Source: CAYVAP01 sp964343195
Lineage (GTDB): Bacteria > Bacteroidota > Bacteroidia > J057
DNA: 32,721 nucleotides
Assembly: GCA_964343195.1 (NCBI GenBank)
Contig: CAYFIR010000069.1
Coordinates: forward strand, 1 to 32,721
Direction: 5' to 3'
How positions within the stretch are numbered: position 1 is the first letter of the stretch; each line of letters begins with the position of its first letter. Shown here piece after piece: positions 16,920-24,532 of the stretch. The notes beneath the pieces are model-generated. The model saw only the letters and a list, made by a program, of their open reading frames with translations. It did not search any database and was not told the origin of the DNA. The translations under genes and the position numbers were made by a program.

Positions 16920-18401
16920 CTATTTTTCGAAAATCAACCTCACGACAATCTGGCGATTGTAAGGGATATCACCCTTCTGTTCAACGTTTAGCTGAGCCCC
17001 GGATAATATGGAAGAAGGTATTTCGGGGATTTCATTCCCGATACTTTCTCTTAGGAACTGGAGCTTGATGGCCGCTAGTTGAGCCTGTGAAAGCCTGGCT
17101 CCAGGCGACAATCTCGTGGGGGGCTGATACAGGCCTTCCTGGTAAAACGATCCCAGCTGGAATGTTCCGTCTCCGGAAAATGGATCTTCCACTTCCGATG
17201 AAAAACCCGTTTTCACATAAGCGGTAAGATCGATCTGGCGCAATGTGCCCCCCACTGGTTTTACGGCTGCTATCACCTCCTGTAGTTCATCCAAAAAGTC
17301 TTCGACTTTCAGCGGAGGGTCGGCCGCAAGGTCATAGAGCAAGTCATCATTGTCATCGAAGCTATAGCTCACATATACTGACCTGGGGTCCTGAAGGGTA
17401 ACCACTTCATAGTATCCCAACAAGCCAGCATCTTCAATGCGCTGTTTCCAGAAAGGTTCTTCATACCATGTGACATCTACTGCCTCCACGATGGGCACCT
17501 CACCAAAGCTCACGAGCAGATCTGCCCCACCTGATACTCCCAGCGGTCCCAGGGGTTCCAGGACTATTGTGGCATCCAGGTTATCCCCCAGCCTTATTCC
17601 CATACCAGCATATACCCGGCTTGCCAACGCATTGCGATAGCCGATATTCACCCTAAATGTTCCATCTCTAAATGCCAGCCCCAGTCCCACATCGTAAAGC
17701 GCAACGTTTTCCTGCAACTTTCCTTCGTGCCGATAGAGTCTGAGGGAAGGAAGCAGTTGGGTACCGGATGCGAGGGTATATTGGATATTGGCCTGGATTA
17801 CCGATTGTCCAGGCATGGAGAGACCAAGGCCAAGGCTGTCAGTGGAACCGCTCAAAACCACCTCCTTCATGAGTTGAGGGACCTGGAACTGGACATTTAG
17901 CCAGGACTGATCGCTTCCGAGTCTGGCCCGATAGTTCAGGCCCAGGCCGAGGTTCAGTCGGCTGCCCCGGTATCCTTCTGCTCCAATGATGTCCACGACA
18001 TTTCCCTGCCCTACCTGAAAATTCTGCACCGAAGCCGCTACCCCAACCGAAATTCTATGAGGCTTGTTGGCAGCTGTATGTACTGCCCCAAAACCGGAAA
18101 CCCTCGTCTGAGAAAGGAGCCCCACCTGATCACGCAGCAAAAATCCCCCTACTCCGATCCTGCGGTCCCCAACGGGTGTAGCAGCCCCCAGATAGAAGGT
18201 GGAAGGGGCCCGATCCACTCCAAACCACTTTTGGTAGGTGCCGAGATACACGTGGCGCTGTCCACTAAATCCCACCATGGCTGGCTGATCCAGCAACAGG
18301 CGTTGAGAGGCAGGCCAATTGAGCCCCAGTTCCTGCCCATTGGCTGAAAAGAAACCCAGCAGGAGAATGCATATTATTGGGTAGAGGACAATGGACTTCA
18401 T
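16920..18401 (-). CDS. PorP/SprF-like outer-membrane protein with C-terminal extension
   Basis: This 493-residue protein has a signal peptide (cleavage likely after ANGQ near residue 23) and a PorP/SprF-type beta-barrel region over about residues 24-305. The typical start is LNWPASQRLLLDQPAMVGFSG, followed by repeated Gly/aromatic strands ending GGADLLVSFG. The family partners with type IX secretion and gliding-motility surface proteins in Bacteroidota. Members are usually about 300-350 residues. Here a further about 185 residues follow (DLTAYVKTGF... to the end, NRQIVVRLIFEK), with a pattern I do not recognise. It lies 75 bp downstream of the gliding-motility C-terminal-domain protein, the usual pairing. 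Confidence 0.85.
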   Translation of the reverse strand: MKSIVLYPIICILLLGFFSANGQELGLNWPASQRLLLDQPAMVGFSGQRHVYLGTYQKWFGVDRAPSTFYLGAATPVGDRRIGVGGFLLRDQVGLLSQTRVSGFGAVHTAANKPHRISVGVAASVQNFQVGQGNVVDIIGAEGYRGSRLNLGLGLNYRARLGSDQSWLNVQFQVPQLMKEVVLSGSTDSLGLGLSMPGQSVIQANIQYTLASGTQLLPSLRLYRHEGKLQENVALYDVGLGLAFRDGTFRVNIGYRNALASRVYAGMGIRLGDNLDATIVLEPLGPLGVSGGADLLVSFGEVPIVEAVDVTWYEEPFWKQRIEDAGLLGYYEVVTLQDPRSVYVSYSFDDNDDLLYDLAADPPLKVEDFLDELQEVIAAVKPVGGTLRQIDLTAYVKTGFSSEVEDPFSGDGTFQLGSFYQEGLYQPPTRLSPGARLSQAQLAAIKLQFLRESIGNEIPEIPSSILSGAQLNVEQKGDIPYNRQIVVRLIFEK

Positions 18402-18476
18402 AGGCGTTTGGGTAGGAATGGTTATTCAGATTGGTTTGAGCTACTCATGGGGAGGGATATGCAACATGGATGTTCC

Positions 18477-20498
18477 CTAATATAAGAGGGTAATGGGACC
18501 GGTCTTTTTGAACCCGTCTGATGCCTCAATGACATACCAGTAGGCTCCTGCCGGAAGGCCTGCACCATCCCAGTTAACAGCATTGGCCAGGGTAAAACTG
18601 TCGTCACAGCCACATACACAGATACCCTGACGGTTCATTACTTTTACCTCGTAATCTTCCGCCAGGAGTTCCCCCCCTTCTACGAATAGAATTTCCCAGG
18701 TATCATTGAAGCCGTCCCCATTTGGGGTAAGCAGGTCAGGAATAAACAGGCGTCTGGACACCAGCACTTCGAATGAAAAAATGCTGTCACAGCCATTGCT
18801 GTTTAAGCTCACTTCTACCACAATCGAAGCCTGGGGAGCATCTGGGGCAAGGGTCCAGCTTTCACTGAAAAAACTGCCACTGCCACTGCCACTTGATCCA
18901 CCGGCCAGTTTGCCGGGATCTCCCTCCCAGGTCCAGGAAATACTGGCACCAGGCACTACACTTCCAAAGCCCAATTCAAGATCGATTCCTTCTGCCACCT
19001 CATAAACTAATGGAAATTCAGCCAGGCTATCAATTGTCAACACTGGGGCATCGCTTACCAAAATCGGGTGTGAGTCACCCGCAGGGCAGCCGGGAATTTC
19101 CTGCACCACCGATACACTCTGTTGTCCCACTGTAGAAAATAATACTGAATGAGGGCCGATTCCCTCTGCTGAGGTCGGAGTTGCATCAGGCCCAAAATCC
19201 CAGGAAAAAGCATCCGTAGGATCATCACTACTCGCCAAAAACACCCCTTCAACTCCGATGCACAGTTCTTCATCTCCGGATATGGTTACCGTCGCGCCAC
19301 TGTTGGCGACCACCTCGACCTGCGATAATTCTGAAATTACCAGGCAGATATTGTCTCTTCGCCGGAGGTAAAAAGTGTTTGTTCCAGCATTGGATAAGGT
19401 GGCCTGATAGGTATCTCCAGTAGCGACTGGATTGGAAGTTGAGCCAGGGTCAAGGTACCATTCATAGGTGGCATCTGCCCCTACATCTCCTACGGAATTC
19501 AGGGTTACCTCATCTCCTATGCAGGCAGTATCCAGATCGGCAACAGGCGCCTGAGGAGTTTCAGGTCCAGGGCGAATTTCAAGTGGGATGCTCTTCGTGA
19601 CGGGATTTGGGCACCCAATCCGCTGCGCCAGTATAGTTACATTGGCCGTAACAGTATAAGAAATGGTATTTCCCGTTCCGATTTCATTTGAGGAGGCTAC
19701 GCTTCCCTCATACCACTGTATGTATTCGTCCGGTCCTGTATTCCCCCCAATCGCCTGCAGGCTCACACTCGTTCCAGCGCAGATTTTATCCGCATCCGGA
19801 TTTAGTAGATCGATCGAAGAAATCGGATCTGTATTTCCAAATGTCACTCCATCCTGGGCGGCACTCCCCTCTGAGCAGCCTTCCAGCCGTACCAGATAGG
19901 TTCCACCCTGCGAAGCGAAGTAGATTGAATCCAGGGACTTCTGTAGCAGGTTTCCTGCAGAAATACTGCCTTTGTACCAGGCTATGCTGTCATAGCTCCC
20001 TAAGGCCTGGAAGCGAGCCCTCATTTCGATTGAATCCCCCGGGCACGCTTCATCACCAGCAGGAAAAAAAATTTGAGTGATATTTGAGGGAGGAGAACTC
20101 ACTCTTAGTCTAGCCAATGCAGATGCTGAGTCTGGCGTGTTATTCCCCCCAGTAGTGTCTGTATAATAGTACCAAAGCCTTATCTGTACGTCATCATAAC
20201 TCAAATCCGCAGAAGGAATGGTAAGGGTATTTGCATTATCATCCACCCCTCCGAGGGTCTGACTTATTGGTTCAAAGCCACCGTTTAAATCCCATTCCCA
20301 GAGCACTCCGTCAGCTACCTCTCCACTTGAGGCTAGTCGCTGGAAATTATATGAGACACTTTGATTGACACAAACCAGACTTTCATTTGGAATTATCTCC
20401 AGTTGTGCAAAGCCTTTTTCCACCCCTATAAGCAGCAAAGCTCCCCAGATAACGAGAATTGGCCACTTTTTAATACTGAAGGTTACATATCGAAGCAT
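18477..20498 (-). CDS. Secreted Ig-like protein with gliding-motility (CHU_C) C-terminus
   Basis: This 673-residue protein has a signal peptide (ALLLIGVEKGFAQ, near residues 20-32). Several Ig-like/PKD-like beta domains follow, with repeated phrases such as DTACIGDEVTLNSVG, GDEELCIGVEGVF and DKICAGTSVSLQAIGG. The last about 90 residues are the gliding motility-associated domain: LTPNGDGFNDTWEI, a conserved Cys-rich turn (CVCGCDD), and GLPAGAYWYVIEASDG. This C-terminal domain directs export by the type IX system. It pairs with the PorP/SprF-like gene immediately downstream, which should anchor or receive it at the surface. The ligand of the Ig-like domains cannot be inferred. Confidence 0.92.
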   Translation of the reverse strand: MLRYVTFSIKKWPILVIWGALLLIGVEKGFAQLEIIPNESLVCVNQSVSYNFQRLASSGEVADGVLWEWDLNGGFEPISQTLGGVDDNANTLTIPSADLSYDDVQIRLWYYYTDTTGGNNTPDSASALARLRVSSPPSNITQIFFPAGDEACPGDSIEMRARFQALGSYDSIAWYKGSISAGNLLQKSLDSIYFASQGGTYLVRLEGCSEGSAAQDGVTFGNTDPISSIDLLNPDADKICAGTSVSLQAIGGNTGPDEYIQWYEGSVASSNEIGTGNTISYTVTANVTILAQRIGCPNPVTKSIPLEIRPGPETPQAPVADLDTACIGDEVTLNSVGDVGADATYEWYLDPGSTSNPVATGDTYQATLSNAGTNTFYLRRRDNICLVISELSQVEVVANSGATVTISGDEELCIGVEGVFLASSDDPTDAFSWDFGPDATPTSAEGIGPHSVLFSTVGQQSVSVVQEIPGCPAGDSHPILVSDAPVLTIDSLAEFPLVYEVAEGIDLELGFGSVVPGASISWTWEGDPGKLAGGSSGSGSGSFFSESWTLAPDAPQASIVVEVSLNSNGCDSIFSFEVLVSRRLFIPDLLTPNGDGFNDTWEILFVEGGELLAEDYEVKVMNRQGICVCGCDDSFTLANAVNWDGAGLPAGAYWYVIEASDGFKKTGPITLLY

Positions 20499-20546
20499 GG
20501 TGATGTTTTTGGAGTGAATGAGGTTCCGGGGAGGAATTCATTATTG

Positions 20547-20867
20547 ACCTAGTGGAAAGAGTTCGAAGTTCGTGGTTAAAAGTTCTAAGTTGAATGTGGT
20601 GATAATTAGACTGTTATCTCAACTCGAATTGGTCAGGAATTTCATTCCGAATCCACTAGTGGGATAAGTTCGAAGTTTGGAGTTGCTAGTTCACAGTTGA
20701 AAGTGCTGATGGTGAGCATTTTATACCAATTGCGATTGGTCCATTTCTTCATTCTGCAGGCACTAGTGGAATAAGTTCGAAGTTCTAGGTCAAGAGTTCG
20801 TAGTTTAAAGTGCTGCTCGTCAGTTTTTTATACTAAGGCCAGGTGGGGCATTACTTCGCTCCGAATG
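20547..20867. repeat. Three 107-bp tandem repeats
   Basis: Three units of exactly 107 bases follow each other: 20547-20653, 20654-20760 and 20761-20867. Each begins TAGTGG within CACTAGTGG (unit 1 slightly altered), continues with AGTTnnn heptads, then a TGGTGA-like/TTATAC-like middle, and ends near ATTCTGCAGG or a diverged ATTCCGAATC. A fourth unit start (CACTAGC at 20868) coincides with the stop codon of the membrane protein gene. The whole region 20499-20869 has no gene. The equal length despite sequence divergence suggests ancient tandem duplication with retained spacing. Confidence 0.85.
20560..20815. repeat. AGTTnnn heptads inside the 107-bp units
   Basis: Within each 107-bp unit a run of in-phase heptads is seen: 20560-20594 (five), 20667-20708 (six) and 20774-20815 (six). 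Consensus AGTTCGA, AGTTCGT, AGTTCTA, AGTTGAA; the last two runs finish with AGTGCTG. The theme is the same as the perfect GTTCGTA array at position 1. Confidence 0.8.
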
Positions 20868-20869
20868 CA

Positions 20870-22534
20870 CTAGCTTAGTTGGGCTTTTTGCATGTACCGA
20901 AAAACGGTGCGGCTATTCCGAGCTAATTGGATGTGCTCGCCGCCTTTGAGAATGTATGTCTTGCCAGCCTTGACAGGTTCGCCATTGATCCACAGTTCTG
21001 CATCAGCAAGAGGTTGTATTCGGACCTCCTGGTTTTCCATTCGCATTTCTGCGTGACGGGCTTTTGCAAACTCATCTTCCCATTTAACGCGGATTTTGTT
21101 CTTCATATGATTGCCTATGACCACTTTTTCTCCGGCCTGTAGCCATTTGTCAAGGTCTATGGAGATTCCGCTACGTTCTGAAGGGGATAATACCTCCATT
21201 CGGATTTCCTGTAATCGCTTAACCACTTGTATGATGCCATACCCCATAATCGCTCCCAGGATACTGAATGCCAGCAGTCGTGCCAACTGGGTATCATCTA
21301 CCAGCACAAGAAATACTCCGTAAAGTATGGCAGAAATACTTCCAGCTATCAACCCACTGATAAGCCCCCTTTTCAGGATAATGGATGAACTCACAGACAG
21401 GACTGCTCCAAGTGCAGTACTAAACAGAAGCCATATCAGCGGCTGGGCTACCCAGTTAAATCCAATCCATTTTTCAAGAAAGTACCCGAACAAAAAGATC
21501 AGGCCCGATGCCAGCGCCCCGACCACAGTTCGCAAAACTATTCTCAACAGAGAAAGCTCGCGACTCTGACCTCTGTCCTCTACCCAACTGAGCATCAGCG
21601 TTAACCCAAACCCAAGCCCTACCCCGAGTGCGACATTCTGCCACATGTCAGAAGCTTCAGAGAAGGCCTTCTCAAGCAGGTACGCGGCCGACCAGGCAAC
21701 CACACCACCCAATAGACCAAACCAAAGCCAGTTTAACTGACGGAAGAAATCTATCTGCTTGAAAAACTGTCGATTTCCCAAACGCGGATTTCCTTCACAT
21801 TGTAGGGGATAGTGCATACACTGATAGCCACGCTTTTTCCAGACCTCCAGTGGTACACGACAGTAGGTCCGGTCACAATACCTGACCACCAGGTCCTCCT
21901 TCTGGATGGGCCGGCCTGAGATGGGGTGATTATCCTGCACACCTTCATCCTTTACCAGGCCATAAGGTTTTACATGCTCCTTCCTGAATCGATAGGTTTT
22001 CCACCAGGGGATCAGTTCACTTAAAATCAGCAGGACGATTGCCGCCAGTGTAAGTCCGAGAACAAACAGGTCGGGAAAGCTGTAAGTTTCCCGCAGGTTA
22101 ATGCCACGGGCTGGCCAGGCAACTTCTGTTTCAAAGAAGGCGATTTCTTTTCCATTCTCCATCCATGATGCCCGGTACAGCCTTCGTTCCTTATGGGTAT
22201 TTTCTGTTGACTGGGTCAGTACCTGAATGATGGAGCGATCCCCAAAGCGGGTGGAGTCCTTGATCGCCCAAAAAGAAACGCGGTCGAGGGTATCAACTTT
22301 TTGGCCGGGCAATAGCACCTCAGTGAGTACCAGTTCATGGCCATTTCTCCCAAAATCCACAAAAGGCTCTCCATCGGCATCAATAGCATGCAGATATATG
22401 TCTACCGTCTGGGTGGCGCGATTCATCTCGATGGTATCGATCTTAATGATCGACGTTCCCTGTGCACAGAGGAAATCGCCACTACCCAATAGTAATAGCC
22501 CGACCAGTAATATTCGAAGTCGATTGGTTTTCAT
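20870..22534 (-). CDS. Polytopic membrane protein with RING-like and FHA-like domains; candidate E3
   Basis: This 554-residue protein has: a signal peptide (1-24, ending FLCAQG); an extracytoplasmic beta domain (25-152); a membrane helix (153-175); a cysteine-rich cytoplasmic segment (198-248); several membrane helices (about 267-440); and a C-terminal FHA-like beta domain (about 455-550, with VVIGNHMKNKI, ARHAEM and INGEPV). The Cys segment reads HPISGRPIQKEDLVVRYC, then C225, W232 and C239-x-H-x4-C246. This resembles prokaryotic RING/treble-clef fingers, but the first Cys pair is not conserved (H203 is the nearest substitute). It starts 12 bp after the JAB gene, so both are in one operon. 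An E3 or scaffold role at the membrane is inferred; it could equally be a zinc-binding anchor with no ligase activity. Confidence 0.7.
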   Translation of the reverse strand: MKTNRLRILLVGLLLLGSGDFLCAQGTSIIKIDTIEMNRATQTVDIYLHAIDADGEPFVDFGRNGHELVLTEVLLPGQKVDTLDRVSFWAIKDSTRFGDRSIIQVLTQSTENTHKERRLYRASWMENGKEIAFFETEVAWPARGINLRETYSFPDLFVLGLTLAAIVLLILSELIPWWKTYRFRKEHVKPYGLVKDEGVQDNHPISGRPIQKEDLVVRYCDRTYCRVPLEVWKKRGYQCMHYPLQCEGNPRLGNRQFFKQIDFFRQLNWLWFGLLGGVVAWSAAYLLEKAFSEASDMWQNVALGVGLGFGLTLMLSWVEDRGQSRELSLLRIVLRTVVGALASGLIFLFGYFLEKWIGFNWVAQPLIWLLFSTALGAVLSVSSSIILKRGLISGLIAGSISAILYGVFLVLVDDTQLARLLAFSILGAIMGYGIIQVVKRLQEIRMEVLSPSERSGISIDLDKWLQAGEKVVIGNHMKNKIRVKWEDEFAKARHAEMRMENQEVRIQPLADAELWINGEPVKAGKTYILKGGEHIQLARNSRTVFRYMQKAQLS

Positions 22535-22546
22535 AAATGGATGGGA

Positions 22547-24478
22547 TCATTGGGGTTTTTGAAACATCCTGGTACGGCTTGCCTGATAGAGGTGCGTGAA
22601 CTGCCACCAGTCGTTTTGTAGGCGATCCTCAGCATTGTTTACATTTTCAGCCTGTGGATCCTTCCAGGTAAAAAAGGCCGTATCATAACCAGGAGTAAGA
22701 GGATCTATTTCCATAGCGATCTGATGGGGCTGCCGGAAGAGAGAAAAATGCTCCCGAAGATCCGCCTCCGACAAAAACAGACCGTGACCAGGATGGGTGT
22801 GAAACCAGCCGAGAAGCTTCATCCCTGGATTAGCCTTTAAGCTATCGTCCAGTTCGCTCCAGGCCTTCCCTCCAAACTTGACGGTATATCGATTTTGTGA
22901 ATCAGCCGTGATAGGAACGAATGTTTCTATGCTAACATCAACTCCCCCCTCCGAAAGGGCATACACATGCCCCAGGAGGAATCCACCAATCTCTGGTACT
23001 TCCTCCACTGCATCACTGTCAGGCACGTAGTAATTCTGATCCTTTACCATTCGATCGATGGCCTCAATACTCTGATGATTTAAAAAGATCTGCTTAACAA
23101 AACTTTCTTCCCAATAAGGGCTCATTTCTACTGGCAAATGACTCCGGCTATGAGCCAGTTCACTGATTGTCAACCTCTCCACCTCCTCATCGGGTAGCGC
23201 TTCATGTTCTACTATATCTATGGAGAATTCCTCTTCTTCCATGGATTCGATCTCAGCGACTCCATCATCATCCTCATTCCTGATCACTGGCGTCTCCATC
23301 GGGGTTTCTGATATTTCCGCATCATGGTTATCAGCATTTGGATCGGCTTTACCAGAAGATTCTGGTTGCCCCTTCCCCTTACCCCGGCGGGACACAATCA
23401 GGATCATCAGGAGAATGGTAATCCCAGCGACCACCAGAATGGGAATCAACCATTCTCCTTCTTTTTCGCTCTCATTTTCCTCGGCAGCCCCGGATAACTG
23501 GGATTCAGATTCCATCGGCGGGTCTTCCATGAAGGCTTCCGACTCTTCTGTCGGATCATTGGAGGTCTCACTATCTGCAGGTTCCTCTTCAGGTATTTCT
23601 ATTGGGGGTTGTGAGCTTCCTTCTTCAAACTGGAACTTGAATGGAAGGTCCACTGACCCCAGATCAGGCCAGTCTACGCTACTTACCCTTAGGGTATAAT
23701 TCCCTGGCTTGGGGGCTTCTACAATTATCCCCCCCTGTACATCCCGTATCCGCAGTCTCCCCCCCTGGGTCGTAGTGTATCCAAGCAAATGGTTGGAGCG
23801 GTTACGGATGCGGTATGCCCTGCTGGCAATGTCATATGGCCGCTTGATTTCCTGTAGAAAGTCCCGGACTGTGCTGCGCTGACGCTTAAGCTGCTCAATA
23901 GAGGCCTGGGCCCTGGCTTTCTCACTGTCTGAAAGACCAGCCAGAATACGCTCCAGACAGGCCAGCTGGTTAGCGGAATTGGATTGCTGACAATCGCTCA
24001 GGCTGGCTGATGGGGCAGCGGCCTTCAGCCTGATCGGAATCGAAAAAGGCCCTCCGGCTTTTTCGCCATTCACCTGCATCAGGGAAAACCGAAGGTTAAT
24101 CGTTTGATCCTGAGTCAATGAAGGTTGGGCGGGAATGGATACTCCGGTCCGAAATCCCCAGCGGGTCTCCTGTTGTTCAAATTGTATCCCTGCCCCATTG
24201 GCGAAGAGTACGGTCAGGTTCTGGTCGGGTGAGGGAGTTATCAGCACCCTGATCCTGAAGCTGGCATTCTGGTCAGCAGAGACACTCAAAGGTGCTCCCC
24301 CAATATTATTTGTCCGATCAATTTCAAAAGAAACCGAGTGTGTCTTACCATCCAGTGAAAAGTTCGAAGGGTTGGGACTGCCCTGTTGTGCCAGCAGATT
24401 GCCTGCAAAAAGCCAACTACCGATCAACATGATCACCGGGAACAGATCCGAAATTCTGTATGTAGTAAAACTCAACAT
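22547..24478 (-). CDS. Membrane-anchored JAB/JAMM isopeptidase
   Basis: This 643-residue protein has: a signal peptide (1-31, ending LLAQQG); a periplasmic region (32 to about 340) with a helical section and a proline/acid-rich linker; one membrane helix (about 343-363); an acidic cytoplasmic linker; and a C-terminal JAB/MPN domain (about 490-625). The JAMM zinc motif is complete: E496 in PEIGGFLLG, H560 and H562 in HTHPGHGLFLSEAD, with S570 and D573. Such enzymes cleave isopeptide bonds or mature ubiquitin-like proteins. In this operon (E1, Ubl, E2) it should remove or process the Ubl at the cytoplasmic face. Fusion of a JAMM domain to an exported region is unusual; most bacterial JAMM proteins are small and soluble. 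Confidence 0.88.
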   Translation of the reverse strand: MLSFTTYRISDLFPVIMLIGSWLFAGNLLAQQGSPNPSNFSLDGKTHSVSFEIDRTNNIGGAPLSVSADQNASFRIRVLITPSPDQNLTVLFANGAGIQFEQQETRWGFRTGVSIPAQPSLTQDQTINLRFSLMQVNGEKAGGPFSIPIRLKAAAPSASLSDCQQSNSANQLACLERILAGLSDSEKARAQASIEQLKRQRSTVRDFLQEIKRPYDIASRAYRIRNRSNHLLGYTTTQGGRLRIRDVQGGIIVEAPKPGNYTLRVSSVDWPDLGSVDLPFKFQFEEGSSQPPIEIPEEEPADSETSNDPTEESEAFMEDPPMESESQLSGAAEENESEKEGEWLIPILVVAGITILLMILIVSRRGKGKGQPESSGKADPNADNHDAEISETPMETPVIRNEDDDGVAEIESMEEEEFSIDIVEHEALPDEEVERLTISELAHSRSHLPVEMSPYWEESFVKQIFLNHQSIEAIDRMVKDQNYYVPDSDAVEEVPEIGGFLLGHVYALSEGGVDVSIETFVPITADSQNRYTVKFGGKAWSELDDSLKANPGMKLLGWFHTHPGHGLFLSEADLREHFSLFRQPHQIAMEIDPLTPGYDTAFFTWKDPQAENVNNAEDRLQNDWWQFTHLYQASRTRMFQKPQ

Positions 24479-24532
24479 GGTGGTTTCAAAAGGAGTAGGT
24501 TAAGAAGTAATAGACCTGACTTTTGACCAGAC

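Noticed and set aside
20547..20867. CRISPR array
   Set aside because: The units are 107 bp, diverged along their whole length, and have no short conserved repeat with unique spacers; no cas genes are near.
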